Below the pieces are notes generated by a model. That model had not been told where the DNA came from, did no database searches, and saw only the letters and a program-made list of their open reading frames with translations. The position numbers and the translations under genes were made by a program. This document shows, one piece after another, positions 1-9,066 of a stretch of DNA of 64,000 nt. The first letter of the stretch is position 1. Each line of letters begins with the position of its first letter. Source of the stretch: Eremomyces bilateralis CBS 781.70 (lineage: Eukaryota; Ascomycota; Dothideomycetes; Eremomycetales; Eremomycetaceae); assembly GCF_010015585.1 (NCBI RefSeq), contig NW_022985095.1, positions 1 to 64,000 of the forward strand, given 5' to 3'.

Positions 1-2158
1 GATCTAGTTCTTCGAAACTGTCGCAGTCAAGAACCAGATCAAAGGGAGACTCTTTCAAAAGGGACAATTGGGCAAATGTACACGATGACTGCAGTAGCAT
101 GCCGGAGTCGTAAGCGGGACACATCAAATGTATACGCTAAGCAGTTGGGGTTATATATGATCTCTAGTGGGACAAAGCGGCGGGTTGTGGATACAGCTGC
201 TGGTCTCGGGCTCACTGATACATACCAAAGTATCAATGAGAATGTTTCGGATATGGCCCTCAAGGCGAAGGCAGGTTGATTTATAACTTAAGTTAGATCT
301 TTTCTTCTAACTTTTCTATTAGAACCGCCTCCCACAGCTGGCCAAAAAGCCAAAGACAGTTCTTGTTTATGATAACTTCAACTTCAAAGATACTGTGCGC
401 GAACAGACAATTGGTTCAACTCATATCATGCGGAATCTGACAACATGCCTGTTGGTTGAGAACCCATATTTGCCTGATGAAGGTTTATCCCAATCAAGTT
501 TCGATCCCACCCAACTTCTCTCCTTCAAAGATATCTGTAAAGCCGATGGTTTAAAGCATGATAAAAAACAGCAGAGTATGGACATTCACTTAGTCTACGA
601 GGCCCTGCAACACGTTCATTCTACAAGCATTGACCTGGTTTTCCAATCACAGCCGTCTACTGTCCCTGCTTACCCAGAGATCAACCGTCTATATGCAGGT
701 GGGAATGCAACAAACATTCATCATCTTCGAGCTGCCCCTTTTGATGAAGGAACAATCCAAGGAACTTACGGAGTTCATGAAGATATTTGGATCCGACAGT
801 TGGGTTTCCAATCCCAGCCACCAAGCGAAGACTTCACAAACCGTCTCTGGTTGGTATTTGGAGATCAGAAAACAGCCCAACATATCCGTACTCTGAAGGA
901 GGCACAGAAGAATGCAATTCTACCTTTTGACAGACGGAGATGGATGTTAGGTCCATCTGGACTATTCCATGTCCTTATGAATCTAATACTAACGATCGTC
1001 CGTATCCATTTTGATACGGAGCCTACACTACCGTCGGATACAAAGCCTTCACTACCAACGGATGCGAAGCCTTCGGTGCCATCAGATGCAACGCTTCTAT
1101 CGGATATCATCTACTGGGATCGAAAAGGATATACTCGAGAATCCCCAAAGTTCTACATGTTTGACCCTCTGCTCAGGCAATCATTTTATGCTCGTGTCTT
1201 AATGCTATGGTACCATGTTCTTACGAGACGAGGACATATCCAAAAGGCATTCCTTGAAGATACCAGTCCAAGTTCAAAACTGGATCTAATTATCCAGAAC
1301 CTAGAGCTAGAAGAACTTATCTCTACAATGAAAGAGGTCTGTACACTGGCATTCTCTCCAGAGGCATGGGACACGACACAATACGGACTTGAATTTCGAA
1401 GTCTCTGCCGGCTTGTCCAGTTGATCAGCATCTTCCTTTCTTTGCGTAAAGCAGTCAAGAATAGCGACATCGGCTGGATTGACCGTTTAATCGATCCACT
1501 TGCAGTTATCTTCCACGCAACTGGACAGCACAAGTATGGTGATGAAATGCTCCATCTTCGTTGGATATTATCTGAATGCGTTTCAGAGAAGATTCTCCGC
1601 GACGCAATACTATCATCTAGTCTTGTGAATTTGCATGGCAAACCAGGCCAGTTTAAGGCTATTGATCTAGCCCTTGAACACGTTAATTGCGCATACAAGA
1701 TTGATATGAAGTTATTAAAGAATTCAACACATAATGCAGACAAAACCTTTGGTAGAGTCGCATTATTAAGTAATGTCTTCTCTAAGATTCGTGGGGCATG
1801 GGAGAACTCATTTGGTTTTACCCAAAGCGATCGACATACAACCAAAGCTGATCAACGGGATATCTTTAGTCGCGCCCTTCAACTATATCTACGCAGTCCT
1901 TTGCTCACTATCCAACCTCGCGAAGCTGTTGGTTGGGACGCACCTGATATCTTCCGGATTGGTGCTGAGGTCTTGGAACAAAAGGTCAATTCCTTCAACA
2001 ATCGGATACCAGTCCGCTCTAGTGTCATCCCCCAGACTGATCCTGAGGACCTTAATGAAGAGACGGATTTGAATCCTCATAACTCTGAGATCTCACCAGT
2101 AATTACCTACTCTGAGGCTTGTGAGGATGGGCTTGTTAAAGATCATGACATTCTTTGA
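1..2158 (+). CDS. DUF6589-type protein, 5' end cut by window edge
   Basis: The reading frame is already open at base 1, so the gene begins outside the window. The first visible exon carries a segment typical of the N-terminal half of DUF6589 proteins (QLGLYMISSGTKRRVVD, then a GLT-x-TYQSI motif). After a short intron ending at 322 the frame resumes with VLVYDNFNFKDTVREQTIG, and further on HGKPGQFKAIDLALEHVN; both are, as I recall the family, DUF6589 hallmarks. The GT donor at 275 leaves the two exons out of phase with the acceptor at 322. A GC donor at 271 (AAG then GCAGGT) keeps the frame exactly and gives a 52 base GC-AG intron. If that intron is not used, this copy is frameshifted. An 8-residue repeat (D-x-x-P-x-x-P-x) lies at 1013-1084. 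Function is unknown; the conserved Asp-rich YDNFNF block would suit a nuclease or transposase fold, but that is inference. It converges on the helicase gene at 2609. Confidence 0.7.
1013..1084 (+). repeat. 24-base in-frame repeat, three units
   Basis: Three 24-base units at 1013-1036, 1037-1060 and 1061-1084 encode the octapeptides DTEPTLPS, DTKPSLPT and DAKPSVPS. A degenerate fourth unit follows. They lie inside the DUF6589-type gene as a proline/serine linker that can expand by slippage. Confidence 0.8.
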
Positions 2159-2608
2159 CTGCGTTATCGCTCACTTCATCTATACCCCTCGAAGCCCTCC
2201 ATATCGAAATTGCAGTTTAATGGAAGTTATGAAGCATGAATCATCCTCAAATAAATCGTGATATCTGTCGCCTGTGACCTACGTAACTGTCCCCTCCATA
2301 TACATAACTATTCTAATCCCTCTGTCTCTTAGTAAGGCATATCTTAATCTGTAGGCCTTCCTTTTCTAGAAACGGTCCGGGGGTTGAGGTGTGTCTTAGT
2401 ATAGTATCTCTACCAATCCTTAGTGTTTTTCAAAGATGATAACATTGCTGGAATTCCCTTATTAAGGGCTACAAGATGATGTATATATTATCATAATTCA
2501 ATGGGTTCCTACCCACCCTATTTTCTTTGAAGTTGGTACAAATTTGGAAATAAAAGGATACTATTAGTCTGAAAAGGGCTATCCGAAGTTCTCCCAACCA
2601 AAACACTT
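2159..2608. other. Convergent intergenic region, AT-rich
   Basis: This 450-base spacer lies between the 3' ends of the DUF6589-type gene (+) and the helicase gene (-). It is AT-rich and holds 3' untranslated sequence for both. I see no coding frame, RNA gene or clear repeat. Confidence 0.6.
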
Positions 2609-5428
2609 CTAAATCTTCTTGTTCTCTTTACCACGCTTCTCCCATAGATCCCTCCCTTTGGGCGTCAACTGTACATGAGAACGAAGACCAGCTCGTTTAG
2701 GTGTATTAGGCCTATCTTGTCTGGTGACCTGTCCTTTCTCCTGGTTTCCAGATACTCCCCTAAGCGGCGTCCGACTTCTCTTGTGTATACCTGAAGAATT
2801 GTGAGTAGTTCGTTTGGTCGTTTGGCTGCGCGACCAGATGTTAACAGGTATAGGGGCTCTGATATCGGAGGAGATCGTAGTCTTATTATCTGTACCAGAA
2901 TCTAACTTAACGCTAGATTGTGATACGAACGATGACTCCCCTCTTACGATAAACGAGCTTCCTAATTCCTGCGACCCTTCCGATATCTCCGGCTGTGACG
3001 AAAACGAGGGCCAATGGCGGGGTTTGAACGTTTCCCGATACTCATTAAGCTTCTGAGCAAGTAGCTCGTTATGCATGATAACCCGGAGCCCATCCCTATC
3101 GTCTGCTAATTGACGACTGCGGACATATTGAGCAACCTTTTCCTCTTTAGGTAAACTGGGATTAGGTATAATACTCGAGTCTTGAGGATTACTCTCTAAG
3201 TTTTGAGCAGTACCCTCTGTAGCCTTTCTGGCCAGGGCCTTGATGTTCCTCTTGCACTTTCGTTCCTCTAGTATCGCGTTATGCTTCGAGCATACCTCTA
3301 GAACTATCCGGACAAGGAATGCCAGCAAAGGATCGAGGAGGGTGTTCTGATATTCCCAGTTTTCGATGTCAAAGAGGGCTGACAATGCCTCCTGATCCGG
3401 TATAGGTACCGTTGTTGAGTTCTTCACACAGGTATACATAGAAGCAATAGCCCACTGCGCTTCTTGAGGAATGACCACCCCAGCTGGAACTGGAATCATT
3501 TGCTGCGCTCGTGGGAAGATCGATTCTACCTGTTCAAGGCACCATACAACCAATAGATTCAGCGCAATACCTGCCTTAGTCTCCCTGCCAGGTTTGGTAG
3601 ACTTGAGGGGGATATCAGGCATTGGTAGCAACTGGAACAATGCTATATTACACTCCTTCCCATTGTAACAGACCTTCTTGTCTGCTCGAATGGGGATAGT
3701 ATCTGGCTCGCATTGGTCCTCGTTAAACTCCGCAAGGAATACCTGCCGTCTGCATGGCGCGTTTGCAAGAGAACGGATCGTTATTGGGAGGGTTGCCCTA
3801 TGCTTGAGTTCATCAACAGTCCATGTAGGTAGACTATCTGACTTCCCCCTCTTCTTAGACTTTGGGATAGTTGATTGCGAGTTCTCTTGACTAGCGGCTT
3901 CGGTATTATCAGACTGTTGAGAGCAGTCAGACTCAGCTCCATCGCCTTGCGATAATGGCGATTGTGAATAGGTGGTATTAAGTAACCGGAGTGTATTCCG
4001 CCTGCCCTTTTTCTTCTGAGACAGTGGCTGATTATTACGCGAACTAGGCATTTGAACAGGATCCTGTCCCATTAAGTCGAACGCATAGTATGGCAGGAAT
4101 ATAAAAGCCATCCCATTGATTGCCTGCTTCACCCGAACAGCCCGACCAACCCGTTGCCAAATATCACCAAGATCGTGGCCGATTGGAAGTCCCCATTGAG
4201 CAACCACCATAATATCAGGAATGTCCATACCCATTCCAAGAGCAGTAGTTGCAACAACTACTCTAAGGGAAGAGCATGGGGATCTGATCTTATCGTATAG
4301 CAAGTCCTGGTCGTATCGTGAGGTATTCGATGTATATGCACCAACTGCATCCCGAACCATGGCTGGTTCAAACCCTTGAACAAAGAGATACCGCTCTAAG
4401 GATGCAGAGATATTGGCTACCGATTGAAGTCCATCTACAAAGATGATCGTTTTCGGGATTCGCTGGAGGTCGTCTTCCGTCCTACTAGTTGGATGCTCTA
4501 ATGCATGATCAACTAGAAACCATAGCCGTTGGTAAGCCTTGCTCTTTCCTCTCTCAATGGGCAAAATGTTAAGTGAGATATCAGGTCGATCAATTGAGAC
4601 TCGGATGATCTTAAGTGGCAGTTCATGGTGTGTCTCTTCATAGAAACCACCATAATAGATAACAGCCTGTTCTGTGGCCTTGTTCAAAGTGGCAGAACAA
4701 CCAAACCAGATGGTATCAGCACGTAAGTACCGACGTAATTCCCTGATCTTGAGATATTCCAACCGGAATTCCTTCCATTGCTCCATAACATGGAGCTCGT
4801 CAATTGCAACCACACCAATCTTGTTCTTTACGTCAGGGTTTAACAGCAAATCACGAAACTCATCGCTAGCTGCTTGCTCAGGACCCATTAAGATATGGGT
4901 ATATAACCCAGCTGCAATCTCCTGTAACAGTTTCGGATTCGTATGCTTGGTCTCCGCTGTAATAAGGCAAGGCCTGGCCTCTGGTAACTGTTCAATCGAT
5001 CTCTTCTGCTCCTCCCCAAGCTTGCTTAAAGGAATCAACTGGATGACAATTCTGCCAATAAAGATTGGGATAGCATGGAAGATGATGCTCTTCCCAAAAC
5101 CAGTCTTAGCAGAGACAATAGTATCTCCATAGCGAAAAACAATTCGTCGAAGAGCCCGAACCTGGTTGATACGTGGGAGCCGACCACCCAGGAGTCGCTG
5201 CAAACCATGGAAGATAATATCATGCTGGTATTTGATGTTCTTTCGTATTAGACAGGCCTTTACTAACTCTTGCAGTACCGAGCATAACTCTTTCTCTGGT
5301 GTCGTTGCAATTATGGATATCCGTTCTTCGATCGTTTTCTCGATAGGAGGTGGTTGTACAGAGGCTAAATTTTGGTATAGGGAGGTTTCACGCTGATGGG
5401 CGCGGCCTCGCCGGCGCTTCACTCGCAT
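2609..5428 (-). CDS. RecQ-like superfamily 2 DNA helicase
   Basis: A 939-residue single-exon protein with a full set of SF2 helicase motifs in the first half: RecQ-like Q motif and motif I (AKTGFGKS, residues 107-114), DEAH-box variant DELH (210-213), motif III GCSAT (243-247), motif IV (IIFVDG, about 328), motif V (ATTALGMGMDIPD, from about 393) and motif VI (QRVGRAVR, 425-432). These predict ATP-dependent 3'-5' DNA unwinding. I cannot see the RQC or HRDC domains of housekeeping RecQ/Sgs1. The C-terminal half is instead a family-specific region with low-complexity Ser/Gln/Lys stretches and a basic tail. The start at 5428 gives a basic N-terminus and is the first ATG of the frame. It faces the DUF6589-type gene tail to tail. 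That pairing and the missing housekeeping domains suggest an accessory or element-encoded helicase rather than Sgs1, which is inference. Confidence 0.85.
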   Translation of the reverse strand: MRVKRRRGRAHQRETSLYQNLASVQPPPIEKTIEERISIIATTPEKELCSVLQELVKACLIRKNIKYQHDIIFHGLQRLLGGRLPRINQVRALRRIVFRYGDTIVSAKTGFGKSIIFHAIPIFIGRIVIQLIPLSKLGEEQKRSIEQLPEARPCLITAETKHTNPKLLQEIAAGLYTHILMGPEQAASDEFRDLLLNPDVKNKIGVVAIDELHVMEQWKEFRLEYLKIRELRRYLRADTIWFGCSATLNKATEQAVIYYGGFYEETHHELPLKIIRVSIDRPDISLNILPIERGKSKAYQRLWFLVDHALEHPTSRTEDDLQRIPKTIIFVDGLQSVANISASLERYLFVQGFEPAMVRDAVGAYTSNTSRYDQDLLYDKIRSPCSSLRVVVATTALGMGMDIPDIMVVAQWGLPIGHDLGDIWQRVGRAVRVKQAINGMAFIFLPYYAFDLMGQDPVQMPSSRNNQPLSQKKKGRRNTLRLLNTTYSQSPLSQGDGAESDCSQQSDNTEAASQENSQSTIPKSKKRGKSDSLPTWTVDELKHRATLPITIRSLANAPCRRQVFLAEFNEDQCEPDTIPIRADKKVCYNGKECNIALFQLLPMPDIPLKSTKPGRETKAGIALNLLVVWCLEQVESIFPRAQQMIPVPAGVVIPQEAQWAIASMYTCVKNSTTVPIPDQEALSALFDIENWEYQNTLLDPLLAFLVRIVLEVCSKHNAILEERKCKRNIKALARKATEGTAQNLESNPQDSSIIPNPSLPKEEKVAQYVRSRQLADDRDGLRVIMHNELLAQKLNEYRETFKPRHWPSFSSQPEISEGSQELGSSFIVRGESSFVSQSSVKLDSGTDNKTTISSDIRAPIPVNIWSRSQTTKRTTHNSSGIHKRSRTPLRGVSGNQEKGQVTRQDRPNTPKRAGLRSHVQLTPKGRDLWEKRGKENKKI

Positions 5429-5899
5429 GGAGGCAGATCTGGAGGTTGATCCTCTATACTTGATGACGCGATATGCAGCTTTAAAACTCTAGTTACAGAA
5501 TGAACAGTTAGCAATTTGATATTTAAAAGCCATAGGACTCTTTAACTAACTCTTATCTATATTTCATCAACTTCTGGTGCCCACCCAACTTCTCCGTATG
5601 ATGTTATTCGCCATCTCGACATTTTACCCAAATCTCATCATCTACGCATCCATACACATTTTGCAAGCGTTTCTCAGACGGTACCCAAGACAGTTGCACC
5701 CACGTGACTAGTTTGTACGCTAAACATGGGTTTAATCTGGTTACGGTTTAGCTTAACCAGGGTCATGGCTTGGATACCGTCTGAGCCCTAGCTGAGATAA
5801 GTGTTGATGCCACCTTCGCCCACTTCATTCAACACTCAACTGTTTCGACTATTCGAGTGTATTACACCACAGCCAAGTCTTCGCCATTGCAAACTCTCC
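5429..5899. promoter_or_regulatory. Divergent promoter region of helicase and OST5
   Basis: This 471-base spacer lies between the divergent starts of the helicase (-) and OST5 (+). It is AT-rich near the helicase. It contains the inverted-repeat unit annotated at 5673-5785, which leaves only 114 bases between that unit and the OST5 start codon. Confidence 0.5.
5673..5785. repeat. 113-base inverted-repeat unit with nested palindromes
   Basis: The left arm CTCAGACGGTACCCAAG (5673-5689) and right arm CTTGGATACCGTCTGAG (5769-5785) are inverted copies matching at 16 of 17 bases. Inside lie a second inverted pair, GCTAAAC / GTTTAGC, and a third, CTGGTTA / TAACCAG, so the unit could fold into a cruciform. 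Size and architecture resemble a small non-autonomous inverted-repeat element (MITE-like). I find no clear target-site duplication. It could equally be a palindromic regulatory site shared by the divergent genes. Confidence 0.6.
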
Positions 5900-6318
5900 A
5901 TGTCAGATATTAGAACTCCGATGTCTGTAGAGGGTCTCATTGGTCTTTGGGAAGGTGCTTCCACCCACCCCTTTTCCCCTGCCGTTGGGAAGAACAGTCA
6001 ATTCGCGGTCGGATTTATCCTCCTACTTTCAGGTATGGGAGCTAAATGGAGCTGGCTGATCAAAGGAATTGAGGAAGCTAACTGTTGGATAGCATTCATC
6101 GTCTCTGGCATATTCGCTTTCAGTGTGTAGCTTCCTTGTCCAGTCTCAACTTTTCTAACAGAACGGCAGACCGATCATTAGCTACCGTCCCCGCCCTAGG
6201 AATTCCCGCGTCTTTGGCGTTTGGGTATGTCTCTTCCTACCTGTCTATAAAGGCCTGGCTGACCATCCATAGGTTCGGAGCCGTGTATATGATTTGTGCT
6301 GTGGGAGTTTACGTTTAG
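5900..6318 (+). CDS. OST5: Oligosaccharyltransferase subunit Ost5/TMEM258
   Basis: Four exons: 5900-6032, 6093-6122, 6170-6224 and 6273-6318, giving 87 residues, the usual size for Ost5 (yeast Ost5 and human TMEM258 are about 80-86). The family is a small two-helix membrane subunit of the ER oligosaccharyltransferase, which transfers the N-glycan to nascent proteins. The first helix is around FAVGFILLLSGAF. The second ends in the conserved tail FGAVYMICAVGVYV, which matches the GxGxxxL...VGxYV ending of TMEM258. The ATG at 5900 was chosen because the soluble N-terminus MSDIRTPMSVEGL follows directly. Exon 2 is only 30 bases and encodes the middle of helix one; all junctions keep phase and have GT-AG ends. 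The gene is followed after 97 bases by RAD1 on the same strand. Confidence 0.85.
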
Positions 6319-6415
6319 CCTGATACCCCAGAAGAGTTCGCTTCTTTGTACCATAGCAACTACAATTGCAATCGATTCCTCAACCGTTGTCCCAAACCAT
6401 ACAGCATTTGGCATC

Positions 6416-7491
6416 ATGCAACAAGAGGCCGATGACGACGGTGACATTCTCTTCAGCGCCATCTCAAACAATGTTCGGGCGCTATGGCAGCTGCTCCGCT
6501 GCATAAACTTTACCAAAAAGGCGCGTGTTTACATTTCCAATGATGGCATCAGTTTTAGCGTGGAGGAGACAAGTGTCATGGATGGTATGTGCGCCCAGGA
6601 TGGTATCAAACGCCGCAAGCTCTAAGAATCCGTATAGCCTCCGTCCTACTTACGAAGGAGCTCTTCTCAACCTACCGATTCAATCCTCCACCACAAGAAG
6701 AACCTGAAGGCGGTCACGATGAAGCAAACGGATCCAGATCCATGACGGACACCCTCCCTTTCGAAATATCCCTTCCAGCACTTCTCGAAACGCTTCAGCT
6801 GTTCGGCATCACCGAGCTGTCAAGTACACGATCTGGCCGAGACTTCGGCAGCGCTCCCCCTGCTGGTCCCTCTGCCTTTGATCCACGCGCCATCGGAATG
6901 CCATGCATCTGCCGACTCAGCTACACTCACGTCGGCGCACCCTTACAGATCATCCTGACCGAAGGATCCGTCACGACGACATGCGAGCTTACAACCTACG
7001 AGCCGACATCGGAGTCCAGCATACCATTCGACTCGGCGGATGTGGCGCTCAAAGTTCTGGTGCGATCCAGCGTTCTCTATGACGCCGTGAATGAGCTGGC
7101 GGGAACCAGTTCGGAAAAGCTTCTCATCACTGCATCGCCAAGGGCTCCGCGCCTGTCACTTACTGCGCCGGGCGCACTCGGGAGTGCACTGGTCGAATTC
7201 ACCGGGGAAGGAGAAAGCGCCGAAAATCTGCTCGAAACGTTCAATCTGCCGTACGGTGTTCGGATCACGAACGAGTACAAGTTCGACTTGATCCGGAAAG
7301 CGCTCAGAGCCATGGCGATGGCCAATAAAGTAAGTGTCCGGTTTGACGGGCAGGGTGTTTTAAGTCTTCAGTTCCTAGTCGAGGTGGACAATGCCGCAGG
7401 AGGCAAGGTGACCTTCGTGCAATTTCGGTTCGTGCCGTATCTTCGTGAGAATGACAGCGAAGAGGAACGACCAGATTACGGCGAGGATTAG
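6416..7491 (+). CDS. RAD1: Checkpoint clamp protein Rad1 (9-1-1 complex)
   Basis: Two exons, 6416-6584 and 6638-7491, separated by a 53-base intron with GTATGT donor, giving 340 residues. The N-terminal part (FSAISNNVRALWQLLRCINF, then YISNDGISFSVEE) matches the first PCNA-like repeat of Rad1. The C-terminal part (MANKVSVRFDGQGVLSLQF) matches the second repeat of human RAD1 and fungal Rad1/Rec1/Rad17. The family forms the Rad9-Rad1-Hus1 ring loaded on damaged DNA to activate the ATR/Mec1 checkpoint. The acidic C-terminus is typical. Start at 6416 (MQQEADDDGD) follows the short acidic leader seen in fungal homologues. The start is 97 bases after the OST5 stop, and the 3' end is 82 bases from the convergent CYP6 gene, so transcripts may overlap. 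Confidence 0.9.
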
Positions 7492-7573
7492 ACAGTAGGC
7501 GAATGATAATAATGTAGAGCAGACAGATCGGTGTAGTTGAACATGATCATACAACTATGAAATGTACCCCGAT

Positions 7574-9066
7574 TCATCGCCGTTCCTGTCGGCGCCTATC
7601 TCTGTCGTCGGGATATCTCTCCCTACTACGATGTCTCCTTCTTTTGTCTCTGTGTTGGTCACGACTCCTACTTCGTCTCCTTTCCCCGGGTCGAGGTCCT
7701 CCATCATCATATTTTGATCTTCGATAGTCCGGCTCACGGTTCCTACGTGGACTTATGCTCCGCGACCTGCGTCTCCCACCGTGATGTTCTTCTGGCGCTT
7801 CCGAAGGACGACCATTCCCACCCTTGCCCCGTGCCTTGTCAAACACCATACCGTACTTGTCAACCCTTGTGCTTCCCTCGCGGTCTTCCGTGCGATATTG
7901 CCTCTTCTTCTCCAGGCCTTGAATGCCGCCAAAGCCTGCCGCAGACTGCCGCTTCGTGTTGGTCGCTGTCCGCCACGTGTCGGATAACCGACTGACACTT
8001 TGGGAGAAGTCCACGTGGATGCGATGATCGTCGATCAGGACGTCCTGCATCTTGAAATACGCTTGTTCGCAATCCTTCGCATTCTCGAACTCGATGAATG
8101 CGTACTGGAGGGAGTCGCCAGTCCGTTTATCCCGAATGACTTCGCAGCTCAGGATCTTCCCGAACCGGCTGAAGAGGAGCTCCAGGTCTTCGTCGCGTGT
8201 AACGGGATTTAACTTGCAGACGAAGAGGATGTTCTCCGGGGGTTTGACTTCTGCGAACGGAAGGTCTCCCATCATCTCCAACGTCAACGCTTGTGCCCGC
8301 GCTTCTCTTTCTCGCCGGAGATTCTCAAGGGCTTCTTGGTCCATCTCCACGTCCAGGTCCTCGTCGTCTGCTATTCTGACCGTCGCCATCTGCGCAGGCG
8401 TTGGTAGCGGGCTCTTTTGGGGTAGGAAATCCACAAGGCCAGGAGGATCATTGATCGGATCGTCCAGTATGATGGTATGCCGGATGCGAATATCCTTGAG
8501 CGGTCTTCCCGCGTCGTCAATGAAGGCGCTGTTGATTTTCTCCAGCACATCGAACCCTTCCACGACCGTTCCGAATACGGCTCCCTTCCCATCGAGATAT
8601 TCTAGGTCTTCCCCCAGTGTCACGATGAATTGACTCCCCGCCACCCGGTCCGTATCGTCCTCTTTGCCGATGGGCGCGGTGGCCATACTAACCGTGCCGC
8701 GCTCATGATGTTTCAATGAGGGTTTGAACTCGGGGGCGAAACTCTTGTTCGATGGCCCTTGTAGCAAGCCCCATATCGATGATCCACCATCGGAGTCGGC
8801 ACTAAAAGGGCCCAAAGGATCGCCGGTTTGGAAGGAGAAATTGCGCTGGATGGAGTGAATCGGGGAGTAATTGTAGTATTTGATCTTGCAGAGCTTGAGG
8901 AAGCTGTTCACGCGACACGCGCACACATGGTTAGGAACTATTATATTCAGCCGAACAACACTCAAAGGTGGTAGGATATCACGTACTTTTCGCAGCACCT
9001 GGGCGCTTGATCGACCAAGAGGTCGATTACGATATCACCCAGCGACGTCTCCAAGAGAACCGACAT
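7574..9066 (-). CDS. CYP6: Cyclophilin-RRM peptidyl-prolyl isomerase (PPIL4/Cyp6)
   Basis: Two exons on the minus strand, 9066-8987 and 8903-7574, joined over an 83-base intron (GTACGT donor, TTCCTAAC branch, ACAG acceptor), giving 469 residues. The N-terminus [19 protein letters not shown], the junction segment [16 protein letters not shown] and [18 protein letters not shown] define a cyclophilin domain (residues 1 to about 165). An RRM follows ([16 protein letters not shown] to about residue 320). The tail is rich in Arg-Ser and Arg-Asp repeats. This order is diagnostic of the nuclear PPIL4/Cyp6 family, thought to act in pre-mRNA splicing and transcription. The cyclophilin domain lacks some canonical catalytic residues in this family, so isomerase activity is uncertain. 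The gene converges on RAD1. Confidence 0.92.

Noticed and set aside
1186-1845. Minus-strand open frame of 219 codons
   Set aside because: It lies fully antisense to the DUF6589-type gene, which has family motifs; the antisense product has none.
8052-8633. Plus-strand open frame of 193 codons
   Set aside because: Antisense shadow of the CYP6 exon; composition (Ser/Arg-rich) follows from the coding strand.
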